A stretch of 64,000 nucleotides of DNA from positions 1-64,000 of the IMG/VR virus record IMGVR_UViG_3300042526_000595. One strand, 5' to 3'. Within the stretch, counting starts at the first letter, position 1. Each line of letters begins with the position of its first letter. Of this stretch, positions 16,256 to 26,310 are shown piece by piece. The notes beneath the pieces were generated by a model. It was not told the origin of the DNA. It did not search any database and saw only the letters and a program-made list of their open reading frames with translations. Source of the DNA: a virus. The position numbers and the translations under genes were made by a program.

Positions 16256-18838
16256 TTATGGGTAAATCATAATTAGTTCTAAATAACCGGTAGATTGTTG
16301 TCCGTATAATTTATTACCAATTGCAAATATTAAATTATATTCCGTTGTAAATGATTGGAAGACCGTCCCATCGGAATTTAAAATTATCCAATTTAATGAT
16401 GGTGTACCATTATATGAAGTAAAAGTACCCCAAAGTAATAATTTATTTGTCCATATTATTGTACAGTAAGAACTAAGGTCTGCTGTTCCACCTGATAATC
16501 CGGTACCACTATTAAAACTAGGGTCAATAGTTCCATCAGACATTAATTTAAGAATTCTGTTGACAGGTGTTCCATTGTACATAGTAAATCCTCCACCATT
16601 GTAATTAGTACCAACAACATAAAAGGATGTTTCTCCGGATATTCGAAAAGTATTAATTGCTTCCTCTCCGTAACTATTAAACCCTGTACCATAATTAAAA
16701 CTATCGTCTTTATATCCATTAGATTGTAATTTAATAATATGGTTTGCAGAAATACCACTAAACGACGTGAAATACCCCGTAACATACATAGAATCATCAG
16801 GATTAACTAACACACCTTGAGGGATAGTAGGTGCTCCGGCAAATCCTGTTGTTGCTGAGAAAGTCATATCCATAGTACCACCACTACTTAGTTTTGCTAA
16901 ACCATAGATAGGGGTAGTAACTCCATTATATGTCGAAAAATATCCCGGAACTATAATATTACCCAATGAATCAATTCCCGGTACCGCCGTATAAAAACCG
17001 TTAAATCCTGAACCCATAACAAAAGTGTTATCAATACTACCATCAACATTTAATCTAACGATTCTATTTTTGGATACACCACTATATGATGTTAAAAATC
17101 CTGTCGCAATTATCTTACCGTCAGGTTGTTGTATGATTGATTCACCATTGTAAAAATAGTCATATGGACCAGCAAATCCTGTACCACCAGTAAATGAATA
17201 ATCAATTGTTAAATCTTGATTTAATTTTATTATACCTCCAGCAGGAACCACATTATTTTCACTATAACCTGTATATGCACCATAGAAATATCCGCTAGTG
17301 GAATTATCAATAAAATCAATTAAATAGGCTGAGTCGTTAGGTTCAAATCTATATTGAGGTGTTGGTGACGGTGTCATTGTTTGAGTTGGAGTTATTGTTG
17401 GTGTCAAAGTCGGAGTTTGTGTTGGTGTTTGACTCGGTATGGGTAACGAACCACTAATGTCAAAAGGACAAGTAAGATTAAAAGCCGATATAGTGTGAGG
17501 AGTATTTGCATAATAACTACTAATATATCCTTTATATCCGTCTTTAAACAGTATTCTAGGCCCACTACCCATATTAATACTTCCACTAAGGTTGAGTGTT
17601 TGAGTTGAGGTTATACCCGTTATATTATAAGGACTTGATAAAGTATATCTAATTAGATTATTACCACTATTAAACGTAAATAGATACAAACCGTTATTTT
17701 GAAAATTAAAATCAGAGACAAATCCGGTCGCAGAGGTAGAGGTTAACGTACCACCAATTATATCCCAAGCACTTGTTAATGTGTATTTCTTTAAACCTCC
17801 GGTCCCTAATAATACCATAGTTAACCCATCAGGAGTAAATTTAACAACACTTAAACTTGTGCCATATGTTGTAGCTGACGCACTAAGACTCATTGTGGTT
17901 ATATCCCAAGGAGTACTTACCGTAAATTTTCTTAAAACACCTGAACTAGCATTACAAACAAATATTTTTGTACCATCAGGTGAAAAACAGTGTCCTTGAG
18001 CACTACTTACAATAGTGTCGGTATTTATAGATACCGCTGCCGGTATTGCATATACTCCAGATGCAGCCGATTGAAAACCATTTGCAATTATAGTCGATAC
18101 ATCCCAAGGGGTACCTAAATTATACATTATAATTGGGTCATATCCTGTACTTGAACCTACTCCAGTATTATGTCGTGTGAAATATACTTTTGTACCATCC
18201 GGATAAAAAGATGAATAACTATTTTGCATCAAAACAGTATACTTTTCATTATTGTAAATTGTTTGTGGAATACATGCAGATACATCAGTCGGAGTTACCG
18301 TTGGTGTCAGAGTATTTGTTGGCGTAATTGTTGGTGTTTGAGTATTAGTCGGAGTTGGAGTTATTTCGGATGTTGGACAACTATTATCAACACAGACACC
18401 ATTAATTGAGATTATTACATTTTCATCTGCAAACGGTAATTTACCACAAACATAAAAAGTTGTTGATTGAGGGATAACACCTGTAAATATAGTTTCGTCA
18501 CATAGAATATAACCAAAATTTAAATTTCCGGTTCCAACATTAATAAAGGCGATGCAACTACAAGAAAGATTTGTTGGTGTTATTGTTGGTGTTGGTGTTA
18601 GTGTTGGGGTGGGTGTAGGTGTAAAACAGTTAATGTAATTTATTGTTTCACATCCTTTACTGTCGGTAATAACTACTAATAATTGGTTAACCCCATTTAG
18701 TTGTGTAGGTGGCGTTATTGTTATGGGTGCTGAAGTCACACCACTAATCGCAAAATAACAATAAGTATATGTAATATCACATATTGTGATACTAAATGGT
18801 GGATGCCCTACTAAACTAGTTATTTCTATTGATTGCAT
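16256..18838 (-). CDS. adhesin with Thr-Pro linkers and beta-propeller repeats (delta-60)
   Basis: 860 residues. Residues 1-~70 and ~95-155 are Cys-containing Ig-like domains. They are joined by Thr-Pro linkers at ~72-92, ~157-180 and ~462-490. Residues ~190-460 hold propeller-like repeats (FSPDGTKIFVC, FTPDGLTMVLLG, with STPWDI and TSAWDI strands). Residues ~500-860 hold delta-60-type repeats (IIQQPDGKIIATG, RLNVDGSIDNTF and variants, each followed by GTGF or GSGF). No enzyme motif is visible. It is probably a virion surface protein binding a host or environmental ligand, and it is separated from the LRR adhesin by five glycosyltransferase genes plus the two-domain one. Confidence 0.7.
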   Translation of the reverse strand: MQSIEITSLVGHPPFSITICDITYTYCYFAISGVTSAPITITPPTQLNGVNQLLVVITDSKGCETINYINCFTPTPTPTLTPTPTITPTNLSCSCIAFINVGTGNLNFGYILCDETIFTGVIPQSTTFYVCGKLPFADENVIISINGVCVDNSCPTSEITPTPTNTQTPTITPTNTLTPTVTPTDVSACIPQTIYNNEKYTVLMQNSYSSFYPDGTKVYFTRHNTGVGSSTGYDPIIMYNLGTPWDVSTIIANGFQSAASGVYAIPAAVSINTDTIVSSAQGHCFSPDGTKIFVCNASSGVLRKFTVSTPWDITTMSLSASATTYGTSLSVVKFTPDGLTMVLLGTGGLKKYTLTSAWDIIGGTLTSTSATGFVSDFNFQNNGLYLFTFNSGNNLIRYTLSSPYNITGITSTQTLNLSGSINMGSGPRILFKDGYKGYISSYYANTPHTISAFNLTCPFDISGSLPIPSQTPTQTPTLTPTITPTQTMTPSPTPQYRFEPNDSAYLIDFIDNSTSGYFYGAYTGYSENNVVPAGGIIKLNQDLTIDYSFTGGTGFAGPYDYFYNGESIIQQPDGKIIATGFLTSYSGVSKNRIVRLNVDGSIDNTFVMGSGFNGFYTAVPGIDSLGNIIVPGYFSTYNGVTTPIYGLAKLSSGGTMDMTFSATTGFAGAPTIPQGVLVNPDDSMYVTGYFTSFSGISANHIIKLQSNGYKDDSFNYGTGFNSYGEEAINTFRISGETSFYVVGTNYNGGGFTMYNGTPVNRILKLMSDGTIDPSFNSGTGLSGGTADLSSYCTIIWTNKLLLWGTFTSYNGTPSLNWIILNSDGTVFQSFTTEYNLIFAIGNKLYGQQSTGYLELIMIYP

Positions 18839-18841
18839 ATT

Positions 18842-18849
18842 GATAAATA
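18842..18849 (-). promoter_or_regulatory. putative late promoter octamer TATTTATC
   Basis: The octamer lies on the minus strand 3 nt before the ATG at 18838, in the 79-nt divergent gap shared with the plus-strand gene at 18918. Confidence 0.3.
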
Positions 18850-18882
18850 TAATTATAACCCATTTTAATTAAATTGTTTTTC

Positions 18883-18917
18883 TTGACAAACATATTCATT
18901 TTGTTATTTTTATATCT
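18883..18917 (+). promoter_or_regulatory. putative promoter of the plus-strand glycosyltransferase operon
   Basis: TTGACA at 18883-18888 is followed after about 17 nt by ATTTTTATAT, ending just before the ATG at 18918. It is the only sigma70-like -35 visible in this divergent gap. Confidence 0.35.
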
Positions 18918-21635
18918 ATGAAAAAAGTTTTAATTATAACCCCCCATTTAAGTACTGGTGGAGCACCACAAGTAACACTTAATAAGATAAAGTTATTAAA
19001 GAACGATTATATTATTAAATGTGTTGAATATTCTTTGGTTGCGTGGAACTATGTGGTTCAACGAAATCAAATTGAAAATATGTTATTAGATAATTTCCAC
19101 CCATTAGGAGATAATAAATCTGAACTTATTAATATTTTAAAAGATTTTAATCCTGATGTTGTTAGTATGGAAGAATTCCCTGAATTCTTTATGGACGATG
19201 AAATAACAAAAGAAATATATAAGCAAGACCGTAGATACACTATTTTTGAAACTACCCACGATTCTAGCTTTCCTGTTACATCAAAAAGATTTTTTCCTGA
19301 TAAATTCATATTTGTAAGTGCGTTTAACGCCTTTAGATATTCTATCTTTGATATTCCATATGAAATAATAGAATATCCTGTAGATGTCAAAATAAAAAAC
19401 CAAAAAGAGAATCAAGAGAAATTAGATTTAAACCCTAATTGGAAACATGTGGTTAATGTTGGTTTATTTACCGCTAGAAAAAACCAAAAATATCTTTTTG
19501 AGATTGCCGAATACTTAAAGAATTATAAAATTAAATTTCATTTTATTGGGAATCAAGCGGACAACTTTAAAGATTATTGGGGACCATTGATAACTAACAA
19601 ACCAAAGAATGCCATTATATGGGGTGAAAGAAATGATGTGGGTAGTTTTATTCAAGCATCCGATGTATTTTTCTTTTCATCAAAAGGTGACCGAAATAAT
19701 AAGGAATTAAACCCTATCGCCATTAAAGAGGCTTTAGAGTATAAGATACCGATGATGATGTATAATTTGGAGGTTTATTGTGATAAATACAATGATAAAG
19801 AATCAATAATCTTTTTAACCGGAGATATAAAACAAGATTCCGAAAACTTATTAAACATATTAGGTCTTGAGATTGACAATAATTTAATCTCATCCATAAA
19901 TGATGATGAAGTAATTATTATCAGTACTTACCCCGACACCATTAAACGCAAAAATCTAACGATTGAGTGTATAGAAAGTTTCAAAAAATTAGGTAGAAAA
20001 ATTATATTAGTTTCTCATTATCCGGTACCAAATGAAATACAGGAGATGGCGGATTATTATATATTTGACTCAAATAATTTAATGATACCTCATTCATATT
20101 ATACTCACTTCTATAATAATACAGACCAATATAATACTCAAATAAACATCAATGGGTTATCAAATTCAAATCAATCTTTGGCGGTACACATGAATTTTAT
20201 GAATGGTGCTAAATTGGCTAAAGATATTGGTGCAACCAAATTTATGATAATCACTTATGATGTTATTCTAAATGATTTAGACATACCATTAATTGAAGAA
20301 TATTTTAATAAATTAACAACTTGGAACTGTTGTTTATCCTATATGGATAATGGTATTGAAACGACATCAATGGTGTTTAAAACCAGTTATTTTCTAAATA
20401 CTTTTTTAGATATTAATGATGAAGTTACCTTTAATAATCATTGTTTAGAATTAAAATGTCACAATTTTTTAGAAAATTACTATATGAAAATTTTAGAAGG
20501 TAAAGAAAATATTTGGATTGAATATAATAATAAAAAAACAATATTACCGAATTCAGGTTTGGGGGTATCATCTAATTCTGAATATTATTCAATTTTACCA
20601 GTTAATGATACTAAAAATAGGTGGGTGTTTTATTTTTATACATATAATATTGATAATCGTAGATTGGAATTATCAATTAATAAATCGGGTAAAAACATCT
20701 TTAATGATTCTATAATTATTTCCGAACATAAGTTAGATTTAGTAACCAATAGAGCAAAATATTTTAAACATATCGATTATGATGGAGAACCTATTGAAAT
20801 TATCATTTCATTTTATGATGGAAATAATTTACATAAAACAGAAACTTACGAATTAAATGATGTAACAATTCACGAATATCGTAATAACGGGTTCTTTAAA
20901 GAAATTAATATTAACCAATCTTTAAAATATAATGTTAAAGTATTACATTTACAAACAACCATAGACGACAGTAGAGAGCAACTATCAAGAGAATCTGTTA
21001 AAAGAGTTTGTGATTTTGGGTTTAATTATGTATTACATCAAAATGAGGTGTTTTCATCATTACCACCATCACATAATTGTTTAAGACCTCATAATGTTAG
21101 ATTAGAAAAATATACTAATATTAACGACCCTGAATACGGGAATGCTTTAACCCCAACTCATTATGGATGTTTTGAATCATTCAAATTGGGGATTATGTCT
21201 GAATTTGATAAAGATTTAGATTTTCTAATTGTGTGTGAAGGAGATTGTATAATTGAGGTCCCTATGGAGGAATTTGTAAATAAAGTCAATCAAGTTTGTG
21301 AAATCATTAATAATGAAGATATATCTTATTTCTCATTTGGAGATACTAAAACATTAGATTTTGGGTGGCATCAATCTGATGTGGTTAGAGAAATACCTAA
21401 TCAAGATTTACTTTTTATTACTGATAAAATAATTGGTTTGCAATGTATCATGTTTCCAATAAAAACTAAAGAATACCTTATCAATAAATTAAGAACCGAA
21501 AAATGGGATTGTATGGACACATTTTTTAATATAATTTTTTCAGGTAAAAATATGGGGATACTAAAAAATAGAATAACAACTCAATCAGACGGATATTCTT
21601 TAATTGATAAAGAATTAAAAACATTTATAAAATAA
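18918..21635 (+). CDS. multidomain glycosyltransferase (GT4-like + GT-A-like domains)
   Basis: 905 residues. Residues 1-~315 are a GT-B domain: KVLIITPHLSTGGAPQ at the N-terminus, VNVGLFTARKNQ, and a C-terminal AIKEALEYKIPMMMYNLE corresponding to the EALA-type donor site. Residues ~330-480 begin a second transferase-like fold (EVIIISTYPDTIKRKN). The middle (~540-690) is beta-rich. The C-terminal ~220 residues form a GT-A or GT25-like domain with FLIVCEGDCII. It could add several sugars in sequence. The next gene starts 4 nt downstream. The gene is very AT-rich, like its neighbours. Confidence 0.7.
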   Translation: MKKVLIITPHLSTGGAPQVTLNKIKLLKNDYIIKCVEYSLVAWNYVVQRNQIENMLLDNFHPLGDNKSELINILKDFNPDVVSMEEFPEFFMDDEITKEIYKQDRRYTIFETTHDSSFPVTSKRFFPDKFIFVSAFNAFRYSIFDIPYEIIEYPVDVKIKNQKENQEKLDLNPNWKHVVNVGLFTARKNQKYLFEIAEYLKNYKIKFHFIGNQADNFKDYWGPLITNKPKNAIIWGERNDVGSFIQASDVFFFSSKGDRNNKELNPIAIKEALEYKIPMMMYNLEVYCDKYNDKESIIFLTGDIKQDSENLLNILGLEIDNNLISSINDDEVIIISTYPDTIKRKNLTIECIESFKKLGRKIILVSHYPVPNEIQEMADYYIFDSNNLMIPHSYYTHFYNNTDQYNTQININGLSNSNQSLAVHMNFMNGAKLAKDIGATKFMIITYDVILNDLDIPLIEEYFNKLTTWNCCLSYMDNGIETTSMVFKTSYFLNTFLDINDEVTFNNHCLELKCHNFLENYYMKILEGKENIWIEYNNKKTILPNSGLGVSSNSEYYSILPVNDTKNRWVFYFYTYNIDNRRLELSINKSGKNIFNDSIIISEHKLDLVTNRAKYFKHIDYDGEPIEIIISFYDGNNLHKTETYELNDVTIHEYRNNGFFKEININQSLKYNVKVLHLQTTIDDSREQLSRESVKRVCDFGFNYVLHQNEVFSSLPPSHNCLRPHNVRLEKYTNINDPEYGNALTPTHYGCFESFKLGIMSEFDKDLDFLIVCEGDCIIEVPMEEFVNKVNQVCEIINNEDISYFSFGDTKTLDFGWHQSDVVREIPNQDLLFITDKIIGLQCIMFPIKTKEYLINKLRTEKWDCMDTFFNIIFSGKNMGILKNRITTQSDGYSLIDKELKTFIK

Positions 21636-21639
21636 TAAA

Positions 21640-22803
21640 ATGGAAATAACTGGAAGTCATATTTATAAAAATTTAAAAATATCCCAACATGATTCAATAT
21701 CGGAAAGTTTTGAAGAACTAATCATTTCTCTCAAACCTAGTCAAATTTTAGAAATAGGTACTTTTGGGGGTGGATTAACTTTATTAATTAGAGATTTATT
21801 AGATAATAACGGATTAAAAAATACTAGATTAATAACCTACGATATTAACACACCTTCCCATCTTATGGATTATGTGAGAGAAGGTTCAAAGATAGATGTT
21901 AGAGTTAAAAATATTTTCAATTCCGATTATAATGGTTTAATTGATGAACAGGAGATAATAGATATTATACAATCAAATGGGACAACATTAGTTTTATGTG
22001 ATGGGGGTAATAAAATAAATGAATTTAAAATATTGTCAAATTATTTAAAAGTTGGTGATGTAATTATGGCACATGATTACTCCCCAAATGAAGAACATTT
22101 TCAAAAACATATTAATAATCAAATATGGAATTGGTTTGAAATACAAGATTCAGATATTATTGACTCTTGTATTAAAAATAGTTTAATCTCTTATATGGAA
22201 GAAAAATTTAGAAATGTTGTTTGGGTTTGTAAAATCAAATCACAAGTTTTGTTATCTATTTTAGTATGTTCTTTACTTGAGAGAAATAATACATTTTTAA
22301 ATAAATTAATTAATTCGGTTGAATCTCAAATCGGTGATAATCCGGTAGAATTTTTAGTATTTTCGGATAACGCGAAAAGGTCTATTGGTGCAAAAAGAAA
22401 TGATTTATTAAGATTATCAAAAGGAAAGTATGTTTCATTCATTGATGATGATGACCGAATTTCCGATACATACATTAAAGATATTCTTAACGAAATTGTT
22501 AATTGGTCACCAGATGTTATCGTTTTTGATGCGGAAATTTCATTTAATGGTTCTAACAATAAATTAGTTAAATATGGTAGGGAATACGATTATTGTGAAA
22601 AATCCGATGCGTATTATAGACACCCAAATCATTTAATGGTTCATAAAAAAGAAAATATTACCGAATTTTTTAACAACATTAATTTTGGTGAAGACGATGA
22701 ATGGGCGTCGAGAATGTTACCAAGAATCGTAACACAGTCAAGAATAAATAAAATTTTATATTTTTACGATTACAACACCTCAACTAAAAAAATAATTAAA
22801 TGA
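21640..22803 (+). CDS. methyltransferase-glycosyltransferase fusion
   Basis: 387 residues. Residues ~1-195 are a class I SAM-dependent methyltransferase of the CmcI/rhamnosyl O-methyltransferase kind, with ILEIGTFGGGLTLLIRD as the SAM loop and DYSPNEEHF after the VIMAHD strand. Residues ~205-387 are a GT2 domain with RSIGAKRNDLL and VSFIDDDDRIS (DxD-type site). Coupling sugar transfer with O-methylation of the chain end is a reasonable inference. Its stop overlaps the next ATG (ATGA at 22800-22803). Confidence 0.75.
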   Translation: MEITGSHIYKNLKISQHDSISESFEELIISLKPSQILEIGTFGGGLTLLIRDLLDNNGLKNTRLITYDINTPSHLMDYVREGSKIDVRVKNIFNSDYNGLIDEQEIIDIIQSNGTTLVLCDGGNKINEFKILSNYLKVGDVIMAHDYSPNEEHFQKHINNQIWNWFEIQDSDIIDSCIKNSLISYMEEKFRNVVWVCKIKSQVLLSILVCSLLERNNTFLNKLINSVESQIGDNPVEFLVFSDNAKRSIGAKRNDLLRLSKGKYVSFIDDDDRISDTYIKDILNEIVNWSPDVIVFDAEISFNGSNNKLVKYGREYDYCEKSDAYYRHPNHLMVHKKENITEFFNNINFGEDDEWASRMLPRIVTQSRINKILYFYDYNTSTKKIIK

Positions 22804-23429
22804 TGGAAAGATTTAATATTATAAATTACTTGATAGAAAACAATAATTATAAAAGTTTTTTGGAAATTGGGACTCAGGATCGTATCAATTTATCCAAAAT
22901 AATTATTGATAAAAAAATTAGTGTTGACCCAGACCCAAATGTTAATAGTGATTTTAATATATCTTCCGATGATTTTTTTAAACAAAATATGGATAAATTT
23001 GATATTATTTTTATAGATGGACTACATCATGCCGATTTTGCGTATAGAGATATAATAAATTCATTAAAAATATTAAATAAAGACGGTTGCATTGTTGTTC
23101 ACGATGTTATACCACATTCATATGAAAGCCAACTAATCCCGTTAGAAAAAACATTGTTAAACGGTACATCAATATGGAATGGTGATGTTTGGAAAACATG
23201 GATTAAATTAAGAACTGAAAGAAAAGATTTAATGATGAAAGTTGTGAATACCGACCACGGATGTGGTATCATACATTTAACAAACTATAATAACGGAGAT
23301 TTTTTAGAATCTTACAATAATGGCTATTATGAATATAATAAAGAACTTATATTATCATCATTAAATCTAATTTCTTCTGACAAATTTTTAACATTATTTA
23401 AAACCCCAATTTCTAAACAATATGATTAA
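22800..23429 (+). CDS. class I SAM-dependent methyltransferase
   Basis: 209 residues. The SAM-binding loop is FLEIGTQDR near residue 20. The VDPDPN acidic loop follows, then FDIIFIDGLHHADFAYRDI and GCIVVHDVIPH, typical of the Methyltransf_24 group. It is translationally coupled at both ends: ATGA with the gene before, and 8 nt overlap with the gene after. The target is probably a sugar or peptide made by the flanking glycosyltransferases. Confidence 0.75.
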   Translation: MMERFNIINYLIENNNYKSFLEIGTQDRINLSKIIIDKKISVDPDPNVNSDFNISSDDFFKQNMDKFDIIFIDGLHHADFAYRDIINSLKILNKDGCIVVHDVIPHSYESQLIPLEKTLLNGTSIWNGDVWKTWIKLRTERKDLMMKVVNTDHGCGIIHLTNYNNGDFLESYNNGYYEYNKELILSSLNLISSDKFLTLFKTPISKQYD

Positions 23430-26283
23430 TAATATTTTTAACATAGATAAAAATACCATATCTATTGATGTGATTTGTTTATCAAACACTAAAGATAAAA
23501 GTTTTTATAATTTAACAAAACAGACATTAGACACCCTTTTACTAACCAAAGGGGGGTATGTTTTTAACATAAAATTAATAGAATCTAATATTGAATCTAA
23601 ATTTATTTATGATTATCCGAATTTAAATGTTATCACACCAAATGAAAAATTTAATTATAATAAATTCTTAAATATTGGGTTGTCATATTGTGAAAGTGAA
23701 TGGATATTAATTATCAATAATGATTTAATATTTACTGAAGATTGGTTAAATAACATATTAATTGAATATTCTTTAAATCCTAACATAAAATCTTTTTCAC
23801 CCTTTGAACCTGAATGGGTTCAAAATTATTATAATGGTTCATTTAAAGAGGGTAATGTTTTTTTAGGTTATAATCCTTGTGTTGAGTTATACGGGTGGTG
23901 TATATTAGTTAAGAAAGAAGTAATAGATTTAATAGGCGGGTTTGATGAACAATTTGAATTTTATTATCAAGATAATGATTATGGTTTAACTTTACAAAAG
24001 CACAATATTCCACATGCTTTAATTAAAAATTCTATAGTTTATCATTTAGTATCTAAAAGCCATGAATTAATACCGAATGATAAACACAAGTCAAACACAA
24101 GAATAATGGAAAAATTATTTAGAAATAAATGGGAAAAATGGGAAAAAATAAATAACTATATGAGAATAACACAAGTAACTCCGGGAGTAATCCCAATACC
24201 CCCTAATGGATGGGGAGCCGTCGAAAAAATATTATGGTGCTACCATAACGAATTTAATTCTTTGGGTCACGAATGTACTATAAAATATTTAAATGAGGCG
24301 TCTACCGATAATTCGGATATTATACATATCCATATTGCCAATTTAGCATTAGATGCTGCGGAAAGAGGTGTCCCTTACATCTTTTCATTACACGACCATC
24401 ATGTTGTTCATTATGGAAAAGATTCATTTAACTATCGTCAAAATTTAGAAGCAATACAAAAATCCGTAATTTCATTTTGTCACGCAGAATATTTAGTTGA
24501 TTACTTTGAAGGGACTGATAAATTATTCTATCTATCTCATGGAGTGGAAGTTGATTATTTTAAAGTCGATAATTTATATAGAGAAGAACATAAATTACTT
24601 TGTATTGCTAATAATGGTATTGGAGGTGACTCCTCGTTTGATAGAAAAGGGTTTAGATACGCAATAGAATCTGCAAAAAAATTAAATCTTCCAATAACAA
24701 TTGCCGGACCGGAAAACAATAAATTATTTTTTCAACACCACCCTGACTTATTAGAATACGAAAAATTAACGCTATTATTAACCAATTTAAGTGAAGATGA
24801 AATTTTAGAGTTATATAAATCACACTCAATATTTTTACACCCATCCATATTGGAAGCTGGTCACCCAAATTTAACATTATTAGAGGCTGTCTCTTGTGGA
24901 CTTCCTGTTGTTGGAACTTACGAGGGGTCTCAAAAGATTGACGGTATGATTATATCCGAAAGAAATTCTGATTTAGTTGCGAATGCTATCTCGGAAATAA
25001 TAAATCAATATAAACATTATGTTGATTTAACCCAAAACAATAGAACTAAATTTGATTGGACAACTATTTGTAAAAGAATGGTTAAAATGTATGAGGTGGT
25101 TACCTCAATAAAAAAGGAATACTCATCTGAAGAAACCAAAAATTTATTTATAAAAAATTTTAACAATATAACGAAAACAATGGGATTAATAAACTCAAAT
25201 AACCAAAATGTAAAACCAGATGTAAAATATAATTTTCATTTTGTTAATCAACCTTTTTTTGAAATATTAGGTGATAGTGATAAAAAATTTAATGTTGAAT
25301 TTTATGATAGTAGTGGATTGCATCATCACACAGAATTATCGTCAAATATGTGGACTAAAGTAAGTCGAGAATACTTTACAAATTGGTATATCAAAGTTTC
25401 TTGTGATAATGATATTGTTTTTGAATATAACCTTGATTTAACAAATAGAAGAGTTTTCATTTCTTTTGAATCTAGTTCATTGGGAGATAGTATTGCTTGG
25501 ATACCTTATGTTTTAGAATTTAAAAAACAACATAATTGTATTGTAATTGTCTCAACTTTTTGGAATAAATTATTTAAAAAATCCTATCCTGAATTAGAGT
25601 TTATTGAACCGGGTTCAACGGTACATAATTTATTTGCCTTATACAGAATTGGGTGGTTTGAAAACGAAACAAAAGAACCGTTTTACCCTAATACAATACC
25701 ATTACAAAAAACAATCACAAATCTTTTAAAATTAGAACATTCCGAAATTAAAGCAACACTTGATTTTACACCTAAAGTAAAACCTATGGTTGAGAAGTAT
25801 ATAACAATTGCCGATGAATCAACCGCAGGATTAAAACTATGGAATAACCCAAAAGGGTGGCAAGAACTTATTGATTATTTAACTGGATTAGGTTATAAAA
25901 TTATTAATATATCTAAACACGGTGGAAATTATAAAAATGTTACAAAATTAAAAGACACATCAATAGAGAATACAATGAACTATATTCACCATAGTGAATT
26001 CTTTATTGGGTTATCAAGTGGATTGTCTTGGCTTTCATGGGCGTTAGGAAAACATGTTGTTATGATTTCTAATTTTACCGAATCTAACCATGAATTTACC
26101 ACAAACTGTACTAGAATTACAAATGATTCTGTATGTAATGGATGTTGGAATAAGTCAGAATTTAGATTTGACCGTGGTGATTGGAATTGGTGTCCCGAAA
26201 ATAAAGGAACACCTCGTCAGTTTGAGTGTCACAAATCAATAACCTCTGAAATGGTGATAAAACAGATACAACATTTATTATAA
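23422..26283 (+). CDS. three-domain glycosyltransferase: GT2, GT4 and TibC/Aah-like heptosyltransferase
   Basis: 953 residues. Residues ~1-240 are GT2 (LIINNDLIFTEDW, YGWCILVKKEV, GGFDEQFEFYYQDNDYG). Residues ~245-570 are GT4 (VTPGVIPIPPNGWGAVEK, then HPSILEAGHPNLTLLEAVSCG, the EX7E-type donor site). Residues ~670-953 resemble autotransporter O-heptosyltransferases: ADESTAGLKLWN, GWQELIDYL, and FIGLSSGLSWLSWALGK. Cys905, Cys908, Cys924 and Cys936 (spacing x2, x15, x11) sit where TibC has its iron-binding cysteines. BAHT enzymes of this type glycosylate repeat-rich passenger domains, so a phage fibre may be the acceptor; this is inference. Confidence 0.75.
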   Translation: MINNIFNIDKNTISIDVICLSNTKDKSFYNLTKQTLDTLLLTKGGYVFNIKLIESNIESKFIYDYPNLNVITPNEKFNYNKFLNIGLSYCESEWILIINNDLIFTEDWLNNILIEYSLNPNIKSFSPFEPEWVQNYYNGSFKEGNVFLGYNPCVELYGWCILVKKEVIDLIGGFDEQFEFYYQDNDYGLTLQKHNIPHALIKNSIVYHLVSKSHELIPNDKHKSNTRIMEKLFRNKWEKWEKINNYMRITQVTPGVIPIPPNGWGAVEKILWCYHNEFNSLGHECTIKYLNEASTDNSDIIHIHIANLALDAAERGVPYIFSLHDHHVVHYGKDSFNYRQNLEAIQKSVISFCHAEYLVDYFEGTDKLFYLSHGVEVDYFKVDNLYREEHKLLCIANNGIGGDSSFDRKGFRYAIESAKKLNLPITIAGPENNKLFFQHHPDLLEYEKLTLLLTNLSEDEILELYKSHSIFLHPSILEAGHPNLTLLEAVSCGLPVVGTYEGSQKIDGMIISERNSDLVANAISEIINQYKHYVDLTQNNRTKFDWTTICKRMVKMYEVVTSIKKEYSSEETKNLFIKNFNNITKTMGLINSNNQNVKPDVKYNFHFVNQPFFEILGDSDKKFNVEFYDSSGLHHHTELSSNMWTKVSREYFTNWYIKVSCDNDIVFEYNLDLTNRRVFISFESSSLGDSIAWIPYVLEFKKQHNCIVIVSTFWNKLFKKSYPELEFIEPGSTVHNLFALYRIGWFENETKEPFYPNTIPLQKTITNLLKLEHSEIKATLDFTPKVKPMVEKYITIADESTAGLKLWNNPKGWQELIDYLTGLGYKIINISKHGGNYKNVTKLKDTSIENTMNYIHHSEFFIGLSSGLSWLSWALGKHVVMISNFTESNHEFTTNCTRITNDSVCNGCWNKSEFRFDRGDWNWCPENKGTPRQFECHKSITSEMVIKQIQHLL

Positions 26284-26284
26284 C

Positions 26285-26310
26285 AAAAAACCCCAATTAA
26301 GGGGTTTTTT
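26285..26310. terminator. bidirectional intrinsic terminator
   Basis: The AAAAAACCCC / GGGGTTTTTT stem has an AATTAA loop and lies between convergent genes ending at 26283 and 26310. Poly-U is available on both strands. Confidence 0.85.
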
